A stretch of 64,000 nucleotides of DNA, from NCBI GenBank assembly GCA_025869365.1, contig JAOZVV010000025.1, forward strand, positions 16,281-80,280, in the 5' to 3' direction. Each line of letters opens with the position of its first letter. The first letter of the stretch is position 1. This document shows, one piece after another, positions 7,379 to 17,027 of this stretch. Both the position numbers and the translations under genes were made by a program. This DNA comes from Pseudonocardia sp. (lineage in GTDB: Bacteria > Actinomycetota > Actinomycetes > Mycobacteriales > Pseudonocardiaceae). The notes under the pieces were generated by a model that searched no databases, was not told where the DNA came from, and saw only the letters and a program-made list of their open reading frames with translations.

Positions 7379-10226
7379 CGACCAGGTGCGGCGCGGCCCG
7401 GCGCCAGGCGGCGAGCTGGTTGCCGACGACCGGCAGTCCGATCGCCGCCGCGTAGTAGACGACCATGCCGTCGTAGGGGGACAGCGTGTGGGCGTTGAAG
7501 GCCTCGAACGTCTCGGCGAAGTCCTCCTCGTCCGGCGGGATCTCGACGCTCCGGCCGGTGAACCGGCGCAGGTGCCGGCCGGCCTTCGTCAGGGCCTGGT
7601 CGGACCGCAGCGTCGCGAGCCGGCCCGCCCAGCGCCGGGCCCGCCACTCCGCGGGGGTCAGGGCCCCGACGGGCGGGAACACATCGATCAGCCCGACGTA
7701 GGTGACGTCCGCCCCCTCCGCCCGCAGACGGCACGCCATCTCGTAGGCGACGAGGCCGCCGTAGGAGAAGCCCGCCAGGCTGTACGGACCTTCCGGCTGG
7801 GTGGCGCGCAGCAGCGTCACCGCCTCTGCGACGACGTCGGCGACGGGGCGCTTGTCCCCGCCTGCCTGGTCGGTGGGCGGGTTCAGGCCGTACACCGGGC
7901 GTTCGGTGTCCAGTCGTGCGATCAGGGTGTGGAAGGAGTTCAGCTGACCCCACGCGTCCGCGACGAAATGGAGCGGACGGCCCACCCCCGCGCGCAGCAG
8001 CGGCACGCCCTGCCGCGCCGTCGTGCGGGCCGCGGTGGCGGCCGCGGCGAGCCCGAGCACCGTGGGTCTGCGCATGAACTCCTGGATCGGGACGTCCGCA
8101 CCCAGCTCGGCCTTGACCCGCCGCAGCAGGTCCATCGTGGCGCGCGACGTGCCGCCGAAGTCGAAGAAGTCGTCCTCCGGCTCGACCCCGGACAGGCCGA
8201 GCACGTCCTGCCAGATCAGGCCGACGAGCCGCAGGTCGTCCGCGTCCGCGAGAGCCGGGCTGTCGGGCCCGGCCGTCGCCGCGACGTCCCCGAGCACCGC
8301 GGTGCGGATCTCCGCGAGGCAGCCGGGGTTGCGCAGCGCGGCCTCGTTCGCCACGGCGTCCCCGTTGACCGCGTCCCGGGCCGCCCGTTCCGAGCGCTTC
8401 CCGTTGTGCGTGACCGGGAGGTCGGGCACGGCGACGATGCGGGACGGCACGTGCGCCGCGGAGTTCTCCGTGCGCAGCGTCAGCCGCAGCGAACGGTCCA
8501 GGTCGCTGTCCAGGGCGGCGCCGGGTGCGAGCACCACGAGCAGCACCATCCGGGAGCGCCCCGGCCCCTCGGGGTCACGCTGCTCCACGGCCATGCAGTC
8601 CGCGATCTCCGGCACCCGGTGCAGGGTCCGGTAGATCTCGCCGGGCCCGATCCGGATGCCGTCGATGTTCAGCACGCCGTCCGACCGGCCGTGGACGCGG
8701 GCGGACCCGTCCGGGGCGAACTCGACGAGGTCGCCGTGGGTCCACACGCCGGGATGGTCCGCGAAGTAGGCGTCGTGGAAGCGGCTGCCGTCCGCGTCGC
8801 GCAGGAAGCCGACCGGACGCGACGGGAACGGCCTGCGGCACACGAGCTCGCCCACCGCGCCGACGACCTCCTGGCCGTTCACGTCGACCGCCGCCACGTC
8901 GAGGCCGAGGCTCCGGGACTGGCAGCGACCCGGCCGGACCGGCAGGTCGGGATGGCCGAGGACGAAGCAGCCGATGATGTCCGTGCCCCCGGAGATGGAC
9001 TGCAGCGGCAGCGGGCCCACCGCCTCGGCCAGCCAGTCGAACTGCCAGTCGTGCAGCACCGCGCCGGTCGAGAGCACCGACCTCAGCCGGGACAGGTCGA
9101 CGGCCTCGGCCGGGCGGTACCCCGCGTCCTGGCACAGCTGCAGGTAGCCGGGGCTCGTGCCGAACACGGTGACGCCGTTCGCCGCGACGAGCTCCCAGAG
9201 CGTCTCCGGGCCGTCGATCGCCCCGTCGTAGAGGACGACGTGCGCGCCCGCCGCGAGGGCGGAGAGCTGCCAGTTCCACATCATCCAGGCGGTGGTGGTG
9301 TGGAAGTAGAGCGTCTCGCCCGCGCGGAGATCGCCGTGGAGCCGGTGTTCCTTGAGGTGTTCGAGCAGGGTGCCCCCGGCGCCGTGGACCATCGCCTTGG
9401 GCGGGCCGGTCGTCCCCGAGGAGAACATCACGAACAACGGGTGGTCGAAGGGCAGCCGCGGCCACTCGGGACGCGGTGCGCCCGCGGCGGCGTCGTCGAG
9501 CTCGGTCAGCCGGTCCACCGGCACGGCCAGCCCGGTCGGGAGCGGGAGGCCGTCGAGCAGGACGATGCGGCGGACGGTCGGAAGGCCGGCGAGCAGGGCG
9601 GCCGTCACCGCGTCCGCGTCGCCGGGCACGCCGGCGCGGTCCAGCACCAGCAGTACCGGGTCGACCTGCTCGAACCGACCCAGCAACGCCTCGACGCCGA
9701 CGTCCGGGGTCGCCGTGGACACCGTGCCGCCCAGGGCGGCGGTGGCCAGTACGGTCACGGCCGCGTGCAGCCCGTTGGGGCCGATGACGACGACCCGGTC
9801 CCCGGCGGTGACGTCCAGCGCGGCCAGCGCGGCGGAGGTCCGGCCGACCGCCTCCCGCAGCTCCCGCCGGGTGAGCCGCTCGGCGGGGCGGTCGTGGTGC
9901 AGGGACGTGAGCGCGGGGGACTCGTCGTCCAGGCCGGGAAGGGGCCGCAGGAGCGCCTCGGCGTAGTTCAGCGTGACGCCCGGGAAGAACCGGGCGGACT
10001 CGACGTCCTCGCCGAGGATCACCTCGTCCGCGGTGCCGGACCAGGGCACGCCGGACCAGTCCAGCACCGCGCGCCAGAACACCGGCGCCTGCTCCACCGA
10101 GAACGCGTGCAGCGCCGCCGGATCGGCGAGCGAGCGTCCGGCCCGCTGCTCGCAGAGGGCCCGGAAGGCCGCCAGCTGGGTGCCGCCGGTGCTGTCCGGG
10201 GACGGGGCCGTGTGCGTGAGTGTCAC
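7290..10226 (-). CDS. Three-domain fusion: acetoacetyl-CoA synthetase-like AMP ligase + acyl/peptidyl carrier + thioesterase
   Basis: LFVMFSSGTTGPPKAMVHGAGGTLLEHLKEHRLHGDLRAGETLYFHTTTAWMMWNWQLSAL (AACS-like); DDFFDFGGTSRATMDLLRRV (carrier Ser); YSLAGFSYGGLVAYEMA (TE GxSxG) and GDHD. GTG start at 10226. Confidence 0.85.
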   Translation of the reverse strand: MTLTHTAPSPDSTGGTQLAAFRALCEQRAGRSLADPAALHAFSVEQAPVFWRAVLDWSGVPWSGTADEVILGEDVESARFFPGVTLNYAEALLRPLPGLDDESPALTSLHHDRPAERLTRRELREAVGRTSAALAALDVTAGDRVVVIGPNGLHAAVTVLATAALGGTVSTATPDVGVEALLGRFEQVDPVLLVLDRAGVPGDADAVTAALLAGLPTVRRIVLLDGLPLPTGLAVPVDRLTELDDAAAGAPRPEWPRLPFDHPLFVMFSSGTTGPPKAMVHGAGGTLLEHLKEHRLHGDLRAGETLYFHTTTAWMMWNWQLSALAAGAHVVLYDGAIDGPETLWELVAANGVTVFGTSPGYLQLCQDAGYRPAEAVDLSRLRSVLSTGAVLHDWQFDWLAEAVGPLPLQSISGGTDIIGCFVLGHPDLPVRPGRCQSRSLGLDVAAVDVNGQEVVGAVGELVCRRPFPSRPVGFLRDADGSRFHDAYFADHPGVWTHGDLVEFAPDGSARVHGRSDGVLNIDGIRIGPGEIYRTLHRVPEIADCMAVEQRDPEGPGRSRMVLLVVLAPGAALDSDLDRSLRLTLRTENSAAHVPSRIVAVPDLPVTHNGKRSERAARDAVNGDAVANEAALRNPGCLAEIRTAVLGDVAATAGPDSPALADADDLRLVGLIWQDVLGLSGVEPEDDFFDFGGTSRATMDLLRRVKAELGADVPIQEFMRRPTVLGLAAAATAARTTARQGVPLLRAGVGRPLHFVADAWGQLNSFHTLIARLDTERPVYGLNPPTDQAGGDKRPVADVVAEAVTLLRATQPEGPYSLAGFSYGGLVAYEMACRLRAEGADVTYVGLIDVFPPVGALTPAEWRARRWAGRLATLRSDQALTKAGRHLRRFTGRSVEIPPDEEDFAETFEAFNAHTLSPYDGMVVYYAAAIGLPVVGNQLAAWRRAAPHLVVTEVPGDHDVILAEPNVSVLAARISATLG

Positions 10227-10374
10227 CGTCGGGAGTCCCGTCGTCGAGCAGGCTGGGGCAACGACGAGATCGGCCGGACGGGGTGTGCCGTTACTCCCTT
10301 CACGAGCACTCGGTAACGGCCACCGGTCCCCGACAGACATCCCGGGGGACGCACGGCACCGGAGGGGCACATCG

Positions 10375-11412
10375 ATGAGTGACCGCACGAGTCTGCGGCC
10401 GGAGGCCACGCGGCGGCGGGGCCGGCGGGTCCTGGTGGGGGTCGTGGCCGCCCTGCTGGTGATCGTGCTGGCGGTCGCGGCGGCCGTCTGGGTCGTCACG
10501 GACCGCCTGGGGGACAACGTCGCCCGGGTGCCGAACGCGTTCGCCGGGATCGACGAGGCGACCCGGCCGGTGGAGGATGCCGCGGCGACGACGTTCCTCC
10601 TGGTGGGGACGGACACCCGCGCGGACGGGCCGACGACGGGCACCGATGCGGCGGCCGGGACGGACGCGGGGTCCCAGCGCAGCGACGTGATCATGCTGGC
10701 CCATCTCGCGGCGGACGGGACCACGGCGTCGGTGACGTCGATCCCGCGCGACAGCTGGGTGGACATCCCCGGCCGCGGCAAGAACAAGATCAACGCGGCG
10801 TACGCGTTCGGCGGTGCGCCGTTGCTGATCCGGACGGTGGAGAACCTGACCGGGGTGCGGATCGACCACTTCGGTGTCATCGACTTCGCCGGGTTCCAGC
10901 AGATGGTGGACTCCGTCGGCGGGATCGACGTGCGGGTGGCCGCGGCGACGTCGAACTTCGGTGTGGACTTCCACGAGGGACTCAACCACCTCGACGGCGC
11001 GCAGGCGCTGGCCTACGTGCGTCAGCGCTACGGGCTGCCGAACGGGGACCTGGACCGGGCGAAGCGGCAGCAGAACGCGCTGCGCGCGTTGTTGGGCAAG
11101 GTGAGCAGCAGCTCGTCGGACCTGGTGGGGCTCTACGATCTGGTCGACGCGACGAGCCGCACCGTCAGCGTGGACGACACCCTGACCAACGGCGGCCTGC
11201 GGACACTCGCGCTGGACAACCGCAACCTGCGGGCGTCCGGTGTCACGTTCACCAGCGCGCCGGTCGCGGGGCTCGGCCGCGAGGGCCCGCAGTCCGTGGT
11301 CTACCTCGACGACGCCGCGGGCGCCGAGCTGTGGTCCGCCGTCCGTGGAGGGACGGTCGCGCAGTACGTCAGCACCCACCCGAACGAGGCGCTGGGCGCG
11401 ACCCCGTCCTGA
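10375..11412 (+). CDS. LytR-CpsA-Psr (LCP) family glycopolymer transferase
   Basis: TM anchor, TTFLLVGTDTRADG, QRSDVIMLAHLAADGTTASVTSIPRDSWVDIPGRGKNKINAAYAFGG, DHFGVIDFAGFQQMVDSVGGIDV, HLDGAQALAYVRQRYGLPNGDLDRAKRQQNAL. Confidence 0.95.
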   Translation: MSDRTSLRPEATRRRGRRVLVGVVAALLVIVLAVAAAVWVVTDRLGDNVARVPNAFAGIDEATRPVEDAAATTFLLVGTDTRADGPTTGTDAAAGTDAGSQRSDVIMLAHLAADGTTASVTSIPRDSWVDIPGRGKNKINAAYAFGGAPLLIRTVENLTGVRIDHFGVIDFAGFQQMVDSVGGIDVRVAAATSNFGVDFHEGLNHLDGAQALAYVRQRYGLPNGDLDRAKRQQNALRALLGKVSSSSSDLVGLYDLVDATSRTVSVDDTLTNGGLRTLALDNRNLRASGVTFTSAPVAGLGREGPQSVVYLDDAAGAELWSAVRGGTVAQYVSTHPNEALGATPS

Positions 11413-11424
11413 GTCGGTCCTGAG

Positions 11425-12198
11425 TCAGCCGGTGCCCCGTGCGCTCAGGATCCAGGACCGCACGGTGGTGTACGAGGAGTTGCCCAGGACGCGTTTCGCC
11501 CCCTCGAACGCCTGGTAGCGCGCCCTGGCGCGGCGGGGCCGCAGCCCGGTCCAGGTGACGAGGTCCCGCAGGGCGGGGATCGACAGCTCACGCGTGACGG
11601 CGATCCGTTGCATGCACCGGCCGGGCGTCCACTCCCGGTTGGTCCCGGGAACCGAGCCCAGCACGTGCGTGTAGCCGGTCCCGACCGCCACGCGTCTCTC
11701 CCGCTCGCCGCCGCGGCCCCCGGGCAGGGATATGGCGGTGACGCCGGTGCCCGTCCAGGCCTCGAGGGCCTGCCGGCTGGCGACCAGCTCGTGCTCCAGC
11801 TCGCTCAGGGGGAGGTCCTGCAGCGCCCGGTGCGTGCAGGAGTGCGACTGCACGCCCATGCCCGCCCCGACCAGGACCCGGCCGTCGTCCTCGCCGACCC
11901 AGCCGGGCGAGCCGATGTTGTCCGACACGACGAAGAACTCGGCCACCAGGCCGCGTTCCACCAGCAGCGGCAGTGCCACGTCCACGTTGGACACGTCACC
12001 GTCGTCGAAGGTGAGCACCACGCTCCGGTCGTCGGCCGCGGCCTCCAGGTCGTCGAGCCGCACGGTGCGGTACCCCTGCGCGACGAGCCAGTCGAGCTGG
12101 CGCGCGAAGTCCTCCGTCCGCACGCTGTAGACGGGATTGAAGTGGCCGTCGTCGCCGGGGGCGTCGTGGACGCCGTGGTACATCAGAACAGGGATCAC
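11425..12198 (-). CDS. Polysaccharide deacetylase family protein
   Basis: MIPVLMYHGVHD...VVLTFDDGDVSNVDVALPLL...MGVQSHSCTHRALQDL (NodB-type DD and HxxxH motifs). Confidence 0.92.
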   Translation of the reverse strand: MIPVLMYHGVHDAPGDDGHFNPVYSVRTEDFARQLDWLVAQGYRTVRLDDLEAAADDRSVVLTFDDGDVSNVDVALPLLVERGLVAEFFVVSDNIGSPGWVGEDDGRVLVGAGMGVQSHSCTHRALQDLPLSELEHELVASRQALEAWTGTGVTAISLPGGRGGERERRVAVGTGYTHVLGSVPGTNREWTPGRCMQRIAVTRELSIPALRDLVTWTGLRPRRARARYQAFEGAKRVLGNSSYTTVRSWILSARGTG

Positions 12199-12214
12199 CG
12201 TGCGCTCCCGCGGG

Positions 12215-13534
12215 TCAGAGCCGGTCGACGGCGGGATCGGCCAGCCGGTTGCGGGTGTCCAGGACCCGGCTCGCGCGGCTCTCCAGCAGGTCCCAGTCCA
12301 GGTCGTCGTGGTCGGTGAGCACCAGTACGAGATCCGAGCGGTCCACCCTCTCCTCGGTCATCTCCACGAGCTCGATGAACGAGGGGACGTACATCGGATC
12401 GATCAGCGGGTCGGCCGCCGACAGCCGGGCCCCCCGGTCCGCGAGCCGCCGGGCCACGTCGAGCGCGGGGGACTGGCGCGCGTCACCGGAGTTCGACTTG
12501 TACGAGAGCCCGACGAGCAGGATGGCGCTGTCCCTGATCGACCTGGACCGCTCGTTGAGGTGCGCGGTGACCCGGTCGACCACGTAGTCCGGCATGTGCT
12601 CGTTGATGTCGTTGGCGATGTCGATGAAGCGGAAGGTCCGGCCGACCGAGCGTTGTACCTGCCACTGGAGGTAGGACGGGTCGATGGGCAGGCAGTGCCC
12701 GCCCACCCCCGGCCCGGGGGTGAACTTCATGAACCCGAAGGGTTTGCTCGCGGCCGCGTCGACGACGGACCAGACGTCGATGCCCAGCCCGTGGCAGTAC
12801 ATGGCCAGCTCGTTGACCAGCGCGATGTTGACGTGGCGGAACGTGTTCTCGAACAGCTTCGTCAGCTCCGCCTCGCGGATCGTCGCGACCGGCACGAGCT
12901 CGTCGACGATGTCGCGGTAGAACGCGGACACGGCGTCGAGCGACCCGGCGTCGAGCCCCGACACGACCTTGGGCGTGTTGCGCAGGCCCCACCTGCGGTT
13001 GCTCGGGTCGATCCGCTCCGGGCTGTAGCCCACCCGGAAGTCCCGCCCGGCCCGCAGGGGCCCGCTGCTCTCCAGGATCGGGATGAAGACGTCCTCGGTC
13101 GTGCCGGGGTAGGTGGTCGACTCGAGCACCACGCAGCACCCGGGGCTCAGGTGCGGCCCGATCTCCACCGCGGCCGCCTCGATGTAACTCAGGTCCGGCG
13201 CGCCGTCCCGCAGGGGGGTCGGCACGGACACCACGACGACGTCGAAACCGGCCATCAGCGCGGCGTCGTCGGTCGGCTCGTACCTGCCGGTCGCCAGCAT
13301 CGAGGCCACGGTCTCCCCCGACACGTCGTCGATGAAGGAGCCGCCGCGACGGAGGAGATCGATCCGGTTCTTGTCGGTGTCGTACCCGATCACGTGGTAG
13401 CCGGCCTCGACCGCGCGCACCGCGAGCGGCAGCCCGACGTACCCCTGGCCGACGACGACCAGGCGGCGCGGTACCGCTCCGCCGGACGACTCCGGGAGCG
13501 CCTGCTCGCCCGATTCCGATCGACTCCGGGTCAT
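12215..13534 (-). CDS. UDP-N-acetylhexosamine 6-dehydrogenase (WecC/WbpA-like nucleotide-sugar dehydrogenase)
   Basis: LVVVGQGYVGLPLAV, VLESTTYPGTTED, FENTFRHVNIALVNELA, GPGVGGHCLPIDPSYL (catalytic Cys). Confidence 0.92.
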   Translation of the reverse strand: MTRSRSESGEQALPESSGGAVPRRLVVVGQGYVGLPLAVRAVEAGYHVIGYDTDKNRIDLLRRGGSFIDDVSGETVASMLATGRYEPTDDAALMAGFDVVVVSVPTPLRDGAPDLSYIEAAAVEIGPHLSPGCCVVLESTTYPGTTEDVFIPILESSGPLRAGRDFRVGYSPERIDPSNRRWGLRNTPKVVSGLDAGSLDAVSAFYRDIVDELVPVATIREAELTKLFENTFRHVNIALVNELAMYCHGLGIDVWSVVDAAASKPFGFMKFTPGPGVGGHCLPIDPSYLQWQVQRSVGRTFRFIDIANDINEHMPDYVVDRVTAHLNERSRSIRDSAILLVGLSYKSNSGDARQSPALDVARRLADRGARLSAADPLIDPMYVPSFIELVEMTEERVDRSDLVLVLTDHDDLDWDLLESRASRVLDTRNRLADPAVDRL

Positions 13535-13660
13535 ATCGCCTCCTCGCGATCCGCACCGGCGGCTCGACGCCCATTACGAGCCCGGCGGTGTTGTCGAAGG
13601 AGGACTCGTGATGGCCCCCGCGTTCATTAACGGCGCGGCATCACGGATTCCGGTAAGCGG

Positions 13661-13882
13661 TCAACTGGTGGACTCGAGGAAAGTGAAATCGTCGTGGCAG
13701 GTGTGCGTGCATTCGTCCAGCGCGCCGATGTGATCGGCCCACCAGGAGCCGTCCTGCCACACCAGCTGCGCGCGCCAGCAGAGCCGGCACCACCCGGGCG
13801 GAAGGTGCGGCACCGCCGTCCCGGTCGAGGTCTCCGGAGCTTGCGGCGCCGTCGACGGCAGGTCCACCGGTACGTCGGCCAT
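13661..13882 (-). CDS. Small Cys/His/Trp-rich hypothetical protein (paralog of 16146..16370)
   Basis: MADVPVDLPSTAPQAPETSTGTAVPHLPPGWCRLCWRAQLVWQDGSWWADHIGALDECTHTCHDDFTFLESTS; ATG at 13882 with G-rich SD; amino-acid-level conservation with paralog across capD. Confidence 0.75.
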   Translation of the reverse strand: MADVPVDLPSTAPQAPETSTGTAVPHLPPGWCRLCWRAQLVWQDGSWWADHIGALDECTHTCHDDFTFLESTS

Positions 13883-14117
13883 CAACAGCCCCCCCGGGTC
13901 GATCGCCGCCGGCGACGACGACGTTCCTGAGGCCGAGGATACCGCAGCGTCCCGGCCCGGGCGCGGAAGGCGAACGGTTCCGGGGGAGATCAGTACCGCC
14001 GAACAACCCAATCACCATCAGTATCCGGTCGGACACTATTTCCGGCGTGTTAACGGTATTCAAGATCCGCACGAGTCCGGGCGTGCGAGGAATCCCAGGG
14101 GTCAAGGGGAGGCTGCT

Positions 14118-15965
14118 TTGTACTCATTCGATCACGGGTCACGATCACGGCTTATCGTGCTGGGCGTGGCACTTTTCGACGGCGCCTCCTGGGTTCTGGC
14201 GCTCTTTCTCGCTGCCTGGTCGCGCTACGACTGGACCGTCCAGCCGATAGACGGCCGGGGGTTGGCCGTCCTGGCCCTGGTGGCCGTGGCCGCCCAGTGG
14301 CTCCTCGGCGCCGCGATGCGCACCTACCGCGGGCGGTACTTCCTCGGCACGATCGAGCAGGCGTCGAACGTCGCCCTGGTGGCAGCGGCCGTCGCGCTCG
14401 TGCTCGTCGCGTTCCAGGCGGTCACCGGTCCCGCGCTCCCGCGGTCCGTGCCGCTGACCGCGGCGCTGGCCATGATCGTCATCGCCATCGGGACCCGGGT
14501 GGGCATCCGCATCCGGCAGGAGCGCCGTGCACGGGTGCGCAGTCGTGCCGCGGGGCAGGCGGTCATCGTCTTCGGCGCCGGAGAGGCCGGGCGTCAGCTG
14601 GTCCGGTCCATGCTCGCCGAGCCGGCGTGCGGATGTCGCCCCGTCGCGCTGCTGGACGACGACCCGGACCTGAGGCGCCGGTCCATCCACGGCGTCGAGG
14701 TGAAGGGGGACCGTTCGCGTCTCGCGGCGGTCGCCGAGGAGCTGGACGCCGGCCTGCTCGTCATCGCCGTGCCCAGCCGGCAGCCCGAGGTGACGAAGGA
14801 GCTCGCCACGGCGGCGATCGACGCCGGCCTGAGCGTCAAGGTGGTCCCTCCGCTGAGCGAGCGCATCCAGCCGTGGATCGAGTTCACCGACCTGCGCGAC
14901 GTCGACATCAACGACCTGCTCGGCCGCCCGCCCGTGGACACCGACGTCGCCGCGATCGCCGGCTTCCTGCGGGGCAAGCGGGTGCTCGTCACGGGGGCGG
15001 GAGGCTCGATCGGTTCCGAGCTGTGCCGGCAGATCCACTCGTTCGGTCCGGCCGAGCTGATGATGCTCGACCGTGACGAGTCCGCCCTGCACGCCGTGCA
15101 GCTCTCGATCACCGGGCGCGCGCTCCTCGACTCCGGCGACGTCATCCTCGCCGACATCCGGGACGCCGGCACCGTGCACGGCATCTTCCGGGCGCGGCGG
15201 CCGGAGGTCGTGTTCCACGCGGCCGCCCTCAAGCACCTGCCGATGCTCGAGCAGTACCCGGTCGAGGCGTGGAAGACGAACGTGCTCGGGACGCTCAACG
15301 TGCTCGACGCCGCCGAGGAGTCCGGGGTCGAGCGATTCGTCAACATCTCCACGGACAAGGCGGCGAACCCGGTCAGCAACCTGGGGCGCTCCAAGCGGAT
15401 CGGTGAGCTCCTGGTCGCGGCCGTGGCGGAACGGACCCGCCTGCCCTACGTCTCCGTGCGGTTCGGCAACGTCCTGGGCAGCCGGGGATCGGTGCTGACC
15501 ACCTTCTCCGACCAGATCGTCTCCGGCCGGTCGTTGACGATCACCCATCCCGACGTCACCCGGTTCTTCATGACGATCCCCGAGGCGGTCGAGCTGGTGA
15601 TCCAGGCCGCGGTGATCGGCCGGTCGGCCGAGACCCTGGTCCTGGACATGGGCACGCCCGTGCGGATCGTGGACCTCGCCCGCCAGCTCATGGTGCTGGC
15701 GGGCCGCGAGGCCCCGATCGTCTTCACCGGCCTCCGCGGGGGTGAGAAGCTGCACGAGGAGCTGTTCGGGGACGGGGAGTGCGACGCCCGCCCTTTCCAC
15801 CCGGCGATCTCGCACGTCACCGTGCCGGCACTGGACGAGGAGTGCATCCGGGGGCTGACCGCGGTCGACGAGCCCGAATTCGCGACGAAGGAGCTGAAGG
15901 AGCTCAGCGCCCCGACCGCGGACCGGACATGGACCCACGACGCCACCGCGGCGCCGCTGCGGTGA
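14118..15965 (+). CDS. CapD/PglF-like membrane NDP-sugar 4,6-dehydratase/epimerase (copy 1)
   Basis: N-terminal TM helices, VIVFGAGEAGRQLV, VLVTGAGGSIGSELCRQI, HAAALKHLPMLEQYPVEAWKTNVLGT, ISTDKAANPVSNLGRSKR; TTG start at 14118 preceded by AGGGGAGG. Confidence 0.93.
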   Translation: MYSFDHGSRSRLIVLGVALFDGASWVLALFLAAWSRYDWTVQPIDGRGLAVLALVAVAAQWLLGAAMRTYRGRYFLGTIEQASNVALVAAAVALVLVAFQAVTGPALPRSVPLTAALAMIVIAIGTRVGIRIRQERRARVRSRAAGQAVIVFGAGEAGRQLVRSMLAEPACGCRPVALLDDDPDLRRRSIHGVEVKGDRSRLAAVAEELDAGLLVIAVPSRQPEVTKELATAAIDAGLSVKVVPPLSERIQPWIEFTDLRDVDINDLLGRPPVDTDVAAIAGFLRGKRVLVTGAGGSIGSELCRQIHSFGPAELMMLDRDESALHAVQLSITGRALLDSGDVILADIRDAGTVHGIFRARRPEVVFHAAALKHLPMLEQYPVEAWKTNVLGTLNVLDAAEESGVERFVNISTDKAANPVSNLGRSKRIGELLVAAVAERTRLPYVSVRFGNVLGSRGSVLTTFSDQIVSGRSLTITHPDVTRFFMTIPEAVELVIQAAVIGRSAETLVLDMGTPVRIVDLARQLMVLAGREAPIVFTGLRGGEKLHEELFGDGECDARPFHPAISHVTVPALDEECIRGLTAVDEPEFATKELKELSAPTADRTWTHDATAAPLR

Positions 15966-16145
15966 TGCGGTCATCCCGCCGATCCGGCCCGCTTCGGCCG
16001 GCGGAGTGTGGCGAGGGGAGGCGCTCGGCGACGATTGCTGGGATGATGGACCCCGGTGCGGGCTGCGCGCGCGCAGGCCAGGGGACGCGGCAGCAGGCAT
16101 CGCCGATGGTCAGAACTCGCTCGCAGTGGATGAGTGGTGGGGCCG

Positions 16146-16370
16146 ATGGAGATGGTGGGGAAGGGCGATCTCGCCCACGCCGGCGCGTCCCCGGTTGAGG
16201 TGGAGGACGGCACACCCGGCCCGGCGATACCGGACGACTGGTGCAGACTGTGCTGGCGGGACACCTTCGTGTGGCGTGACGGCAACTGGTGGGCGGACCA
16301 CATCGGCCCCCTCGCCGAGTGCCGCCACGGCTGCCACGACGATCCGACGTTCCTGGAGTCGACGAGCTGA
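16146..16370 (+). CDS. Small Cys/His/Trp-rich hypothetical protein (paralog of 13661..13882)
   Basis: ORF 16134..16370; ...DDWCRLCWRDTFVWRDGNWWADHIGPLAECRHGCHDDPTFLESTS; start uncertain (16134 GTG, 16146 or 16152 ATG). Confidence 0.75.
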   Translation: MEMVGKGDLAHAGASPVEVEDGTPGPAIPDDWCRLCWRDTFVWRDGNWWADHIGPLAECRHGCHDDPTFLESTS

Positions 16371-16392
16371 GCCGCCCGGCGCCCGGGCTCAG
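16367..16392. terminator. Probable bidirectional hairpin between convergent genes
   Basis: CTGAGCC-GCCCGGCGCCCG-GGCTCAG; 7-bp perfect stem (16367-16373 / 16386-16392) spanning both stop codons. Confidence 0.45.
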
Positions 16393-17027
16393 GCCGCGGG
16401 CGCCGACGGGTGACCGGGATCGACCGGGCGGGCGGGGGCGACAGGGCCCGGCATCATGCCGGGAGGATCGGGGTTGAGCCCGTCCGCCCCGTAGACGCCG
16501 TCCGGGCGCAGGAGGCGGGCCGCCGTGCGGACCAGGATCCTCAGGTCGACCCCGAGCGAGCGGTTCTCGATGTACCACAGGTCGAGCTCGATCCGTTCGG
16601 GCCAGTCGATCGAGTTCCGGCCGTTCACCTGGGCCCAGCCGGTCAGGCCCGGCCGGATCGCCAGCCTTCCCCGCTGGCGCGGCGTGTAGACCTCGATCTG
16701 TTCCGGAAGGGTCGGCCGTGGCCCGATCACGCTCATGTCACCGCGGAGGATGTTCCACAGCTGCGGGATCTCGTCCAGGCCGGTGGCGCGCAGCAGTTCG
16801 CCCGTGCGTGTCCGGCGTTCACGCTCGTCCTGACCGGGGAACGCCTCCGGCGGCATCGTCCGGAACTTGACGATGGTGAACGGCCGGCCGTCCCTGCCCG
16901 AGCGCTCCTGGTGGAACAGGACCGGTGAGCCCATCGACACCCGGACCGCCAGCGCGACCGCGAGGGCCACCGGCGTCAGGATCAGTCCCACGATCAGGGA
17001 CACGACGATGTCGAACGATCGCCTCAT
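16389..17027 (-). CDS. PglC-like monotopic phosphoglycosyltransferase (initiating sugar transferase)
   Basis: MRRSFDIVVSLIVGLILTPVALAVALAVRVSMGSPVLFHQERSGRDGRPFTIVKFRTM...LLRATGLDEIPQLWNILRGDMSVIGPRPTLPEQ...RPGLTGWAQVNGRN; single membrane helix, small size. Confidence 0.93.
   Translation of the reverse strand: MRRSFDIVVSLIVGLILTPVALAVALAVRVSMGSPVLFHQERSGRDGRPFTIVKFRTMPPEAFPGQDERERRTRTGELLRATGLDEIPQLWNILRGDMSVIGPRPTLPEQIEVYTPRQRGRLAIRPGLTGWAQVNGRNSIDWPERIELDLWYIENRSLGVDLRILVRTAARLLRPDGVYGADGLNPDPPGMMPGPVAPARPVDPGHPSAPAA

Noticed and set aside
7110-10316. 1068-aa plus-strand ORF
   Set aside because: Antisense to the ligase-carrier-TE gene; no recognisable domain, composition is that of a shadow frame
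14145-16100. 651-aa minus ORF opposite capD-1 and 652-aa plus ORF opposite capD-2 (23275..25233)
   Set aside because: Both are the same complementary frame of the two capD paralogs, so their mutual similarity reflects the sense genes
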